From NCBI GenBank assembly GCA_950295325.1, contig OX485807.1, positions 3,910,501 to 3,974,500 on the forward strand: 64,000 nt of DNA, given 5' to 3'. Below, piece after piece: positions 12,211-20,976 of this stretch. This stretch comes from Polytrichum commune (taxonomy: Eukaryota > Streptophyta > Polytrichopsida > Polytrichales > Polytrichaceae). The notes under the pieces are model-generated. The model searched no databases and was not told the DNA's origin. It saw only the letters and a program-made list of their open reading frames with translations. Position numbers and translations under genes: made by a program. Numbering within the stretch: the first letter of the stretch is position 1; the number at the start of each line of letters is the position of its first letter.

Positions 12211-12490
12211 GTGACTTCCAAATAAACCCTCCCCCCTCACAACGTCGACGCCTCTCTATAGATCCCAAGCAACTTCGGATAGGGAGGAAGACACCACAAT
12301 CATCTTTGATTCAGAAGTGAGTGACTTCCAAATAAACCCTCCCCCCTCACAACGTCAACGCCTCTCTATAGATCCCAAGCAACTTCGGATAGGGAGGAAG
12401 ACACCACAATCATCCTTGATTCAAAAATGAGTGACTTCCAAATAAACCCTCCCCCCTCACAACGTCAACGCCTCTCTATAGATCCTCATG
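12051..12490 (+). repeat. Four-copy 110-bp tandem repeat at the 3' end of ORF1
   Basis: The marker AACTTCGGATAGGGAGGAAG recurs at 12051, 12161, 12271 and 12381, an exact 110-bp period. Copies differ at only a few positions (GAAGTGAGTGGC versus GAAGTGAGTGAC, CGTCGACG versus CGTCAACG), so the expansion is recent. One unit is not a multiple of three, but three extra units are 330 bp, so the original frame is regained after copy 4. Confidence 0.9.
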
Positions 12491-12779
12491 ATATGCATTC
12501 TGCTCATGTCCAGTTTTGGAATTTTGGAATTCGCAAAGATTATGCAAATAGGCATACATTCTCTCAACAACCTCACATCCCCTCTCCTCACAATTCATAC
12601 ACACTTCAACCCCTTGGTTGCAGGGTGCGAGGGTGTAGGAATCAAACTTGTCAGCAGCTTGATCTTTGAAGTATGTAACTCAATTGCTTCAAATGCAACA
12701 TATTTCTTTGTCCACATTGGATTCCACATATTGTTGTGTGTTGTGTGTTGATGTGATATGTCCATTATGGTTGTGAGAT

Positions 12780-13135
12780 GTGTCTCATTCTGCCTAAACC
12801 CAAACACAACCTGATTCAAACCCAAGCACAACCTGATTCAAACCAAACACAATCTGATTCTTCCTAAACACACTCACAATCTGCTTAAGCTAAACCCAAA
12901 CACAATCTGCTGCAGCTAAACCCAACCACAATCTCCTTGCAGCTAAACCCAAACACAATCTGCTTAAGCTAAACACTCACAACCTGCTGCAGCTACAACT
13001 AAACAAACACAACCTGCTTGCAGTTAAACACTCACAACCTGCTGTAGCTAAACACTCACATAAACTTGTCTTAATCTGCTGCAGCTAAACACTCATAAAC
13101 CTGCCTAAACCCTGCCCAAACCCTGCCTGATATGA
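12780..13135 (+). repeat. Degenerate minisatellite of CACAAYCTGCTNNAGCTAAAC units
   Basis: Irregular repetition of AAACACAATCTGCT, GCAGCTAAACC and ACTCACAACCTGCTG over about 350 bp inside the Harbinger element, between ORF1 and the nested insertion. No coding meaning seen. Confidence 0.65.
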
Positions 13136-13718
13136 TGTTAAGGTGGCCACAGTTTGCCGCATGATGATTGAACCTGATTACACACCATATCCGATTATCT
13201 ACAACTACACCCCCTGCAATCATATTAACAATGTGTTTAACAATTTGTTTAACAATGTGATTAACACTCGGGGGGGGGGGGGGGGACACTTCACTATACT
13301 TTGTGTGAACACATGCGTTAAAGTGGTATTTAATGTATGTCTAGATGTTAGATTTGAACACACCGTTTAATTATATAATTCCCTAATATGGTGTATTATT
13401 ATGATGTCTTACTATAGTTATAACTCACATAACCCAACATCCCTTCGTCCATACACAACAATTCATCCAAATCTACTGGGATTTGAGAATCCTATGGACC
13501 CCAGTTGCACTACCTTGGGTCTTTGTTTTTTACTTTCTACTTAATTTAATACACACTTTTGCTTTTTAAATTGACATTTTTACATTTAGGGTCACACTTT
13601 TAAATACACACTTTTACATTTATTTTTAATACTTTTAAATTGAAAAATAAAGTAAAAGCTTTTACAAGTAACTATATAATGAGGTTTTTTTTTTATTAAA
13701 ATATATCCAAAGTATTTA

Positions 13719-14278
13719 GTGCCTTACATTCTATTAGTCTATAACCATTCATTTTATTGCAAAAAGCCTAGAATTGCACAAGTCATTGCTCTTAACTTCA
13801 TAGAATCTACAAAGATTTTAGAGTTAGTTTATGATTCAAATATAAAAGGTTGTAAAACTCCTGGACACACTCAGAAGTTGTATGATCGTTGTATGTTATA
13901 TCATGTACAAAAACCTTAGAGTGGCATTATTTCCATAAAATATTTATGGACGCAACATCTAGGGTAGAATTGACTGTTCATACAAAACAACAATATTACG
14001 TTCATTATTGCCACAAAATTTGTGGTTATTGCCTGCAAAAGTCATTACGTTGTCCAATATGCAAAAAAGTATCAAACCTCGATTTCTCAAAGCATACAAA
14101 ATATATTTTTGATACGTCTATCACTAACGATATTGAAATTAGGAGTCTACAGGATTTTCATGATACTTTTCAGGGGTTAGAAAGTTTTTTACAAAAAAGA
14201 AGTAAAAAAAAACAAAAAAAACGCATCTCTTTCATACAAAATACTTCAATGTACATTGGTGCAAAAAGGGTATCTTGA
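13719..14278 (+). pseudogene. Decayed AT-rich reading frame with RING-finger-like cysteine cluster
   Basis: Two overlapping frames (13719-13919, 13889-14278) read like one protein broken by a frameshift near 13900. At about 14000-14065 is CHKICGYC then CPIC with a Leu/Arg spacer, matching the second half of a C3HC4 RING finger (C-x-H-x2-C-x2-C-x(n)-C-P-x-C). A Lys-rich tail (about 14200-14225) follows. RING domains usually act in ubiquitin transfer. The first half of the zinc ligand set is not clear, so the identification rests on the second half only. The reading continues, broken again, into 14256-14462 and then the oxygenase-like frame. Confidence 0.4.
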
Positions 14279-14462
14279 ACTATCTATTCCCAAGCAATTC
14301 GACATAAAAACAGATATGAGAATTATCATTAGCTACACAAGCATTCCAGCGGATAAAAATAAAAAAAAGAACCATATTGGGAGAATAAAAAATTTGAGAA
14401 TGCGTGGCAAAAAGTTTATAAAGACAGTCGTCTTATACCAACAACATCCACTGCTTTATTAA

Positions 14463-15313
14463 AACTAGATGGTAATAAAGTAGTGAATGATAAAATATTG
14501 AATTCAAGTGATTTATCACTGAATCATGTTTTATTTATTTATATACCTGAAATATGAAACAATGATCTGGTTGCATATCAAAGCACATTAGCCGATGCAG
14601 ACATATATTATGAAACTGCTCCGTTCAAGGGAAGGTCTAATCAACAAGATCCAAAAAGAGGTAGTTACAAGTCTATAGGCCATGGCTATATAGCCCATGG
14701 AGGAAGAAGTTCAAGAGGGGATGTGGTACCATATGATCGTAAAAACATGCTTCAAAGCACAAAACTTGCTTTCAGGCGCATAGCAGATTCTATTGCAACG
14801 ACAATGTGAAAGGCATTAAATTTATTTGGAGGTCCAGTTAAAGATTTTTTTACGAATCAATTTCAACCTATGAATTATATACAAATTGGGTCAGGTGCAT
14901 ATCCAACACAAGTACATCAATTGCACATGTCCAAGAACTCTTTTATAAAGCCACACATTGATAAATTGGATTTTGACTGCTCTTTTATATGTTGGTTCAC
15001 TGAAGGACATCCCAAAGGAGGTGAATTTGGAGTTTTTCAACATTATATGAAACTCCAAAATAACAACGAGGCTGGTATATTTGTATTCAGCAAATATATC
15101 AGCCATGGAACGTTACAATTTGATTCCAATTCATTATCAGATACTGATTTCAAGATTGGATGTGCCTTGGTTAATAAAGTAGCAATTTGTACAAGAGTTG
15201 AAAATCAACTTCAAAGTGAAAATCCTATCACTTGGAAAGATATCAAGTATATAGATTATATTGATTATGGAGATTGCGAGAGTGAGGATGTAAATAAAAA
15301 TGAGGAATCGTAA
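14463..15313 (+). pseudogene. 2OG-Fe(II) dioxygenase-like (TET/JBP-like?) relic
   Basis: A single frame runs from about 14463 to the TAA at 15311-15313, interrupted only by TGA at 14555-14557 and 14807-14809. In the last open part (from Met at 14870) residues 28-31 are PHID, giving the H-x-D iron ligands. GGEFG follows at 50-54, and a second His at 79 (SHGTLQF) stands 50 residues after the first. That spacing is typical of the double-stranded beta-helix of 2OG-Fe(II) oxygenases. The set PHID, a hydrophobic strand with Trp, then GGEFG resembles TET/JBP-like or prolyl-hydroxylase-like enzymes. Both TGA codons could come from CGA by C-to-T change. The protein is not functional as it stands. What can be seen is the motif order; the family is inferred. 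Confidence 0.45.
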
Positions 15314-15953
15314 ATTTCTTACAATTACTTGATTTGAATGTCAAGTAATTGATTTGTAATGTGAATTTTTTAAAATAATATAAAAACCCCCGGTCCTTTA
15401 GGGGTTAATTTGCCACTTATAAATGTTAACCTACGAAATACATCCAATATTGTGTGATGACATCCATTACATTGAGTGGAAATTGAAAAGCATTTGAAAA
15501 ACATTCGTAAGTGTCCCCCCCCCCCCGAGGATTAACAATGTGATTCCCAATTTGTTTAACAATGTGATAATTTGTTTGACAAGTTTGTTTAGCAATGTGT
15601 TTAAATTTGTGTCTAACAATGTGTTTAACTTTGTGATTATCAATATGTTTAATAATATGTTTAACAATGTATTTGGTAAACCCCCAAACTATTTGATTGC
15701 ACACATGGATTGTAATCCAGAAGCAAGCACAATACTCCTATGACTTGCAAACCCTCTCGCAATGCATTTATTGGATAACCATATAGTGTGCAATAATGAG
15801 AAGAACACAATCTCAACATAATATATGGATGTTTTACAATAAGCCTAATACAATATGTGACCACAAAAATCCTATAAAACAACCGATTGCTAATGTAAGG
15901 AACTAAAAATTAATATGTGGGTGCGAAAGGAACCTAAAAAAAAAATAAAAAAT

Positions 15954-17282
15954 CTATTGATAATGAGAACCTTTCTCATTCCACAAATGTTGAACCAAAT
16001 CATCGCGCAAAGAGTAGTAAGTTTCTGAGTCTTGCACGTTGGAAGTGCCAACTTGAAGGTCGTTGAAAGTGAAGCCCCGCCTCAATGTAGAGTGAGATGA
16101 GTTTGGAGCATGTAGGACCGGAAGATCTTCATCAGCCTCATCCTCAATGATCATATTATGCATAATGATACATGCGTACATGACATCAGCCATATCGGAT
16201 GTGCTCCATAATCTGCAAGGATGTGCAATCATAGACCACCTTGATTGCAATACACCGAAACATCTTTCCACATCTTTTCGGGCAAATTCCTGGGAAGCAG
16301 AGAAGTTGCTTTCTTTTTGGTCTTCTGGATCTTGTAGACTTTGCACGAAACAACTCCATTTAGGATAAATTCCGTCAGCAAGCAAATAATATTTATCACA
16401 CCAATTTCCATTAATCCAAAAACCCACTCCATTCGCATGGCCAGTAAGTAGATTCCGTACGAGAGGGCTCCTATCGAGGACATTAAGATCATTATTCCCA
16501 CCAGGAATGCCAAAGAATACATGCCAAATCCACAACCTATAATCACACACAGCCTCTAAGATGATGGACCTATTTTTGTTTTTATCTTGATATGACCACT
16601 GCAAAGCAACATGATATAGTTTCCATTTCCAATGCATGCAGTCAATACTACCAAACATACCGGGCCACCCCCTATCTTGGTTCACAATCATTTGGCTCAC
16701 AATGTCATTATGAGTGGGTTGACGTAAGTATTCATGTTCAAAACACCTACGAACCCCCCTACACCAACGCAACATGGATTCTCGAGCAGTGCTAGCTGCC
16801 ATCCGACAATATTCTTCTTGCGCCTTGGCAGGTGTACCAAGCGAAAGCATGTGCATGGCAACTGTTGTTTTTTGCAAGGAGGACAAACCAATAGCACCCG
16901 CACAATTTGTTTTCTTCTCAAAGTAATCGTCACTTGAACACACAACATCGTGCAATCGCAAAAATAGACACTTACGCATCCTATAAACCTCGCGAAAGGA
17001 GGCTGCATCAAACACGGGTGTTGTGGAGAAGTAATCATTGTAAAGAAATTCTGCATGAAACAACGCAAGTCTATCTTTGTTTGGTTGTCTACATGGTCGA
17101 CTACCACCTCTTTGAACAGGTTCATCATCCGATGAATCTAAATGATTCACGTACACTAATTGGTTCATCATGTATTCTTCTTCCTCATGATCTTCTAGGT
17201 TGTCCCTAATACTTTGGTTATAAGCCCTCCACTGCTCATACATTCTAACTAGTTGCAGAATGGCCCAAACAACAAAATTCAA
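15954..17282 (-). CDS. PIF/Harbinger DDE transposase (HARBI1-like nuclease)
   Basis: 442 residues, uninterrupted. An HTH-like region (about 133-172, LSSLQKTTVAMHMLSLG) precedes the DDE_4 nuclease core. Catalytic acids are seen as D214 in GSIDCMHW, D303 in YYLLADGIYPKW and E339 in RKDVERCFGVLQSRW, with the family-typical HNMIIED at about 375. It cuts and integrates the element at TWA targets together with ORF1. The gene is on the minus strand, facing ORF1 tail to tail. The first Met may be a few dozen codons too early; Met38/39 are alternatives. No intron was needed to make it complete. With both ORFs open this copy could still be competent, unless the nested insertion disturbs it. Confidence 0.92.
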   Translation of the reverse strand: MNFVVWAILQLVRMYEQWRAYNQSIRDNLEDHEEEEYMMNQLVYVNHLDSSDDEPVQRGGSRPCRQPNKDRLALFHAEFLYNDYFSTTPVFDAASFREVYRMRKCLFLRLHDVVCSSDDYFEKKTNCAGAIGLSSLQKTTVAMHMLSLGTPAKAQEEYCRMAASTARESMLRWCRGVRRCFEHEYLRQPTHNDIVSQMIVNQDRGWPGMFGSIDCMHWKWKLYHVALQWSYQDKNKNRSIILEAVCDYRLWIWHVFFGIPGGNNDLNVLDRSPLVRNLLTGHANGVGFWINGNWCDKYYLLADGIYPKWSCFVQSLQDPEDQKESNFSASQEFARKDVERCFGVLQSRWSMIAHPCRLWSTSDMADVMYACIIMHNMIIEDEADEDLPVLHAPNSSHSTLRRGFTFNDLQVGTSNVQDSETYYSLRDDLVQHLWNEKGSHYQ

Positions 17283-18261
17283 ACATAGGGAAAGGAAAAA
17301 ACACTAAAAGACCTTAAACATTTGAGAATGGAAATAGAACTCAATGACGGACAATGGAAATGGGTAGGGCAACCTTATACACGATAAATCAAACCCCAAA
17401 CAATAATTAAGGAACAATGATGACTCCATATTAGAGCTTTGATAGCATCAAAGCATTCAAATAATAGGTGGTCGTGCCATTCATGCGCACGGTCCGCTAT
17501 AGACAATTATACTAAATCCATTGGTATCAATAAACGAAGGGTGTGACATTGACAAGAACATGTCAAAGGTCAAGAGCACGAAGAGTTTGTGGATTTTGTG
17601 GAATTATCTTAATTGATTGGTCAAAGAACCCAATAATTCCAACATAAATAAACCATGCATGCACCGACAATTGAGTAGTATGTGGATAGGTATATGAACA
17701 ATAGGGATATAAGAACAACCATCCGCTAAACCCTAAACCCCCACATGAATTGGATTTGCTAATTATCTCGTATTAGTGTAGTGTTTTATTTCATTCCCGG
17801 GCAGGGCAAAGAAAACCGTGCAGTGAAACCGGGCAAAAAATATATTCTCGGGCAGGGCATCGGGCAAGGTATCTAATCACGGGCAGGGCTTCGGGGCCTG
17901 CTTAACCCGGGCGGGGGTCGGCCTCGGAGCGGGTCTGCAAGCTGGTATGTACCGGGGCTAGTGGGCCTCAGGGGATGTGCCGGGCATCCCACACTGTGCC
18001 GGGGCTGCCACCGAGGCCATTAATTATGCCCGGGCTAGTGGGGATGCTCTTAGAGCTTTGCGATGTCTAGATAAAAGATTAAATGGAGTCCTAAAAATGA
18101 GGTGAACTATCCTATTGTAGAAATATCTCCATTTAAGGCATATGTTGACTAAATTAATAACATTAGAAACTCTTATTCAAGAATCTAATGGCACCCAATT
18201 GAAAGAAATTTATTCCTCGACTTATAAGCCAAGAGAAAATTGTCACATAGTATGAGCATAC

Positions 18262-18305
18262 CTCTCATCCATCCAACATAGAAGTTGACCCCTATTGGTT
18301 TGTGT
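18262..18305 (+). repeat. Dispersed repeat R2
   Basis: CCTCTCATCCATCCAACATAG followed by TTGACCCCTATTGGTTTGTG recurs with few changes at about 59322-59370 and 60686-60730, and in reverse complement near 59490-59512. Probably the end of a MITE family. Confidence 0.55.
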
Positions 18306-18422
18306 TTTGTGTTTTGGTAATTGAAACTCATTGATCATGAATGAAGAGATTATAGTGAATATAAAATCTCCTCTATTAAGTTGGTGAGAAGAAAAAACAC
18401 ATATTATGAGCGTATCTCTCTC

Positions 18423-18425
<3 letters not shown>

Positions 18426-18469
<44 letters not shown>
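18426..18469 (+). repeat. (GA)n microsatellite
   Basis: 44 bp of uninterrupted GA dinucleotides. Confidence 0.95.
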
Positions 18470-18471
<2 letters not shown>

Positions 18472-18937
18472 CATCCAACATAAAAACCATATAGTAGTAT
18501 GCAACCCGAAGATTACTCCTAGTTGATTTGGCACTAGAATTAGTTTTAAAAACCCTGCATAAATCTACTCGAAATCATTTGAGATGAATCGACAACAAAC
18601 CTATAGGAGATAAAGTTCTTACGAGTAGATATACAAGTGGTACACTCGTACATGCAATTCCCGCTCCCCCCCCCCCCTTCACCACCATTAAAATTACACC
18701 CTCAATGGAAAGTTAGTGCGGAAACCACACGTACCAGTGGTAAGAAATCAAGGACATCAAGAGCAGTATCTGGGGAGATTCTTAGGCATAATCGGTGAAG
18801 ACCTAGTGTTTCAAAGCCCAAACTGTCACATGTGGACATGTTTGGTTTTTATTTATTATTGTGAGGTGTATTACATCTAGTTTGCTCTTGGGTTTCAACT
18901 GGTGATTTCTCAAACTCAACCGGTGCATCTGTAATTA

Positions 18938-19141
18938 CACTAAATATGATATATAGTGTCACTTACTATTCAGAGTCACACATTTCTATATCTTTATACT
19001 ATTGATGTAATTTTTTACCAAGCAAAGATATTGATGTCCTATAATGTCCAGACAACCGATTTGGCCTTTCTTGGTAAACAATGCGATGCACATTAAACAA
19101 TTTATAGCAAATAGTAACTACCACTAAATATCATATCAGTG
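18938..19141. mobile_element. TA-flanked MITE (CACTAAATAT family), copy 1
   Basis: 204 bp bounded by TA dinucleotides (18936-18937, 19142-19143). The ends are CACTAAATATGATA and the complement of TCATATCAGTG. The interior carries GTGTCACTTACTATT and TTTTTACCAAG blocks shared with copies at 61233-61446 and 61579-61781. Non-coding. A TA duplication suggests a Tc1/mariner (Stowaway-like) origin despite the CACTA-like first bases. Confidence 0.65.
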
Positions 19142-19143
19142 TA

Positions 19144-19808
19144 GCGGTCAGTTCTCCCGGTTCATTGGTCGAGAGAATGTGCGAGTGGATCTCGTGGGAT
19201 TCTGAAACCGTGGATCCGCATCTCCTAGTAGTTGTTGTGAAATGACTGGGCTGGTTCAAAATAAGGAACTGTCATACATTCTAAGATTGGAAAATTGTTC
19301 GCATGCACGCGCAGCATGATCATTTCCTACAGCTTGTGCAGGCTTCTTCGGAAGATGGTGTTTGAATCTACAAGGAGTAAGCTAATGGCGTTGATAGCCA
19401 CCACCATTTCCTGGAGTGAGCTAGCTGCTTTCTAAGGCTTTCTCAGTGCATGATACTAACCTCCACTGTTTTACCGCTTTTGCCAACTTTGGACTTGTCC
19501 ACCTTCAAACAGGGAGATCATCAGACCGCTAGCTGGAATAGATTGGCCGGTTGAAGTTGATGAAGACTTTTGGGAAAATCGCCAATCATTCTGGAGTAAT
19601 CTATAAACTAGTATTTCTTCATTTTTAGAGAGGAAAACAGAAACAATGTTGAACGGGGAGGACCGGCTGCTAGTTACAGATGAATCGGTTGAGTTTGAGA
19701 AACAGCCGGTTGAAGGTCAAGACTTTAGGAGAATTGCTCATCATTTAAGAGGAATCTATGGAATATATCCACATTAATAAACAAAAACCGAAAGATGTCA
19801 ACATGTAA
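19144..19808. other. Intergenic, nothing recognised
   Basis: No supported reading frame, repeat or RNA gene seen between the two MITE sites. Confidence 0.45.
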
Positions 19809-20203
19809 GAGCATCAGCAATGCCACTAGGTAAAGCTCACTGCAAACCAAGACCTATCTTGCTTAAAATTGCTCAAAATTTAGAGGGAGTGCACCAAATC
19901 TTGCTTAAAAATGGACAGATCCTCCCACACTCCCTCTAAATGTCAAAAATTTGGAGGGAGTGTGGGAGGATCTTTCCATTTTAAAGCAAGATTTGGTGCA
20001 CTCCCTCTAAATTTTGAAAATGTGGTGTTTTCAATGAGGGATTTCACCTACGTCAAATTTTTACAATTCTTTTTTCTTGAGAAATATCTCACGTTTATTT
20101 AGGTGTGCTTCTAATGATGGTAATTTCAGTTTCTAATTTTAGGTCAGTCAAAAGATAGGTTTTGGTTTGCAGTGAGCTTTACCTAGATCCACTACAGATG
20201 CCC
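19809..20203 (+). mobile_element. Tourist-type (PIF/Harbinger) MITE A, 395 bp
   Basis: The ends are GAGCATCAGCAATGCC and the complement GGATCCACTACAGATGCCC type, flanked by the 3-bp duplication TAA (19806-19808, 20204-20206). The subterminal CTAGGTAAAGCTCACTGCAA occurs on both arms. An internal palindrome is built on CACTCCCTCTAAAT. Non-coding. A 63-codon open frame inside is identical to its mirror copy in MITE B and reflects repeat identity only. Confidence 0.85.
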
Positions 20204-20229
20204 TAACTGATTGGACTTAGGAACACTAA

Positions 20230-20624
20230 GGGCATCTATAGTGGATCTAGGTAAAGCTCATTGCAAACCAAAACCTATCTTTTGACTGACCTAAAATTAG
20301 AAACTGAAATTACCATCATTAGAAGCACACCTAAATAAACGTGAGATATTTCTCAAGAAAAAAGAATTGTAAAAATTTGACGTAGGTGAAATCCCTCATT
20401 GAAAACACCACATTTTCAAAATTTAGAGGGAGTGCACCAAATCTTGCTTTAAAATGGAAAGATCCTCCCACACTCCCTCCAAATTTTTGACATTTAGAGG
20501 GAGTGTGGGAGGATCTGTCCATTTTTAAGCAAGATTTGGTGCACTCCCTCTAAATTTTGAGCAATTTTAAGCAAGATAGGTCTTGGTTTGCAGTGAGCTT
20601 GACCTAGTTGCATTGCTGATGCTC
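20230..20624 (-). mobile_element. Tourist-type MITE B, mirror copy of MITE A
   Basis: Also exactly 395 bp and nearly identical to MITE A in opposite orientation, with its own TAA duplication (20227-20229, 20625-20627). Only 26 bp separates the two elements. Its end lies about 80 bp from the candidate TATA box of the peroxidase gene. Confidence 0.85.
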
Positions 20625-20706
20625 TAAGGATATTGACCGATTATGCCCAGAAATCTCCCCGGACACTGTTGTCCTTCTGTAGCCCCCCCCCCCCAAAATA
20701 AGATAC

Positions 20707-20715
20707 ATATATAAA
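20707..20715 (+). promoter_or_regulatory. Candidate TATA box of the peroxidase gene
   Basis: TATATAAAA lies 262 bp upstream of the peroxidase ATG, which would place transcription start near 20740 with a 5' UTR of about 235 bp. A 12-base C run precedes it. Inference from position and motif only. Confidence 0.4.
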
Positions 20716-20976
20716 ACAAACCTACAAACAATCTGCAAATTAAACAGTGGCCTCGTCTGGAGTTGACGTGCATACTAATCTGGGACTGCAGGGGGCCGGG
20801 GGCTATCGGTGTGCAGGGCTTTTGGATTAACAAAATCACAGATTGGCAGTATAAGATCGATCGACTGAGTCATCCTGCTTACAACATCAGTGCAACGAGT
20901 TCTTCACTCCCAGTTGGACATCATCAACGAGGAGTGGTGGACTCGGGGTGAATTGATTGATTCATCAATCATCACA

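Larger units (their letters stand above)
13267..15529. mobile_element. G-run-TIR element nested in Harbinger, 8-bp TSD, decayed coding cargo
   Basis: The ends are CTC followed by a 16-base G run and ACACTT (13267), and the complementary AAGTGT, a 12-base C run and GAG (ending 15529). The exact 8-bp duplication GATTAACA stands at 13259-13266 and 15530-15537. The site lies within an AT-rich AACAATGTGTTTAACA repeat that continues on both sides. The 2263-bp interior is much more AT-rich than the Harbinger host sequence. It holds plus-strand coding relics resembling a RING finger and a 2OG-Fe(II) oxygenase core. No transposase is seen. An 8-bp duplication occurs in hAT, P and KDZ (Kyakuja-Dileera-Zisupton) transposons; KDZ elements are known to carry TET/JBP-type oxygenases. 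Assignment to KDZ is inference only. Confidence 0.75.
10729..18049. mobile_element. PIF/Harbinger transposon, two-gene element with a nested insertion
   Basis: Terminal inverted repeats GAGCGTCCCCACCAG (10729) and CTAGTGGGGATGCTC (ending 18049) are flanked by the 3-bp duplication TTA (10726-10728, 18050-18052), the standard PIF/Harbinger target. Inside are ORF1 (SANT/Myb-like, plus strand) and the DDE transposase (minus strand), convergent, each reading inward from its end. The length is 7321 bp; removing the nested element at 13267-15529 and one copy of its duplication leaves about 5.05 kb. Subterminal GC-rich repeats built on CGGGCAGGGC/GGGCAAGG fill 17795-18049. Both genes are open, so the element may have been active recently. 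A deleted relative lies at 45944-46827. Confidence 0.9.
18053..18937. other. Intergenic, simple repeat and R2 repeat copy
   Basis: No gene seen. Holds a (GA)n microsatellite (18426-18469), a copy of repeat R2 (18262-18305) and a 12-base C run (18666-18677). Confidence 0.5.

Noticed and set aside
13267-15529. Insertion of giant-virus (NCLDV) DNA, suggested by AT-richness and RING/oxygenase content
   Set aside because: Terminal inverted repeats and an 8-bp target duplication indicate transposition; no viral hallmark gene was seen.
19911-20522. Two identical 63-residue open frames on opposite strands
   Set aside because: They are mirror images caused by the inverted MITE pair; no start context, homology or codon bias supports a gene.
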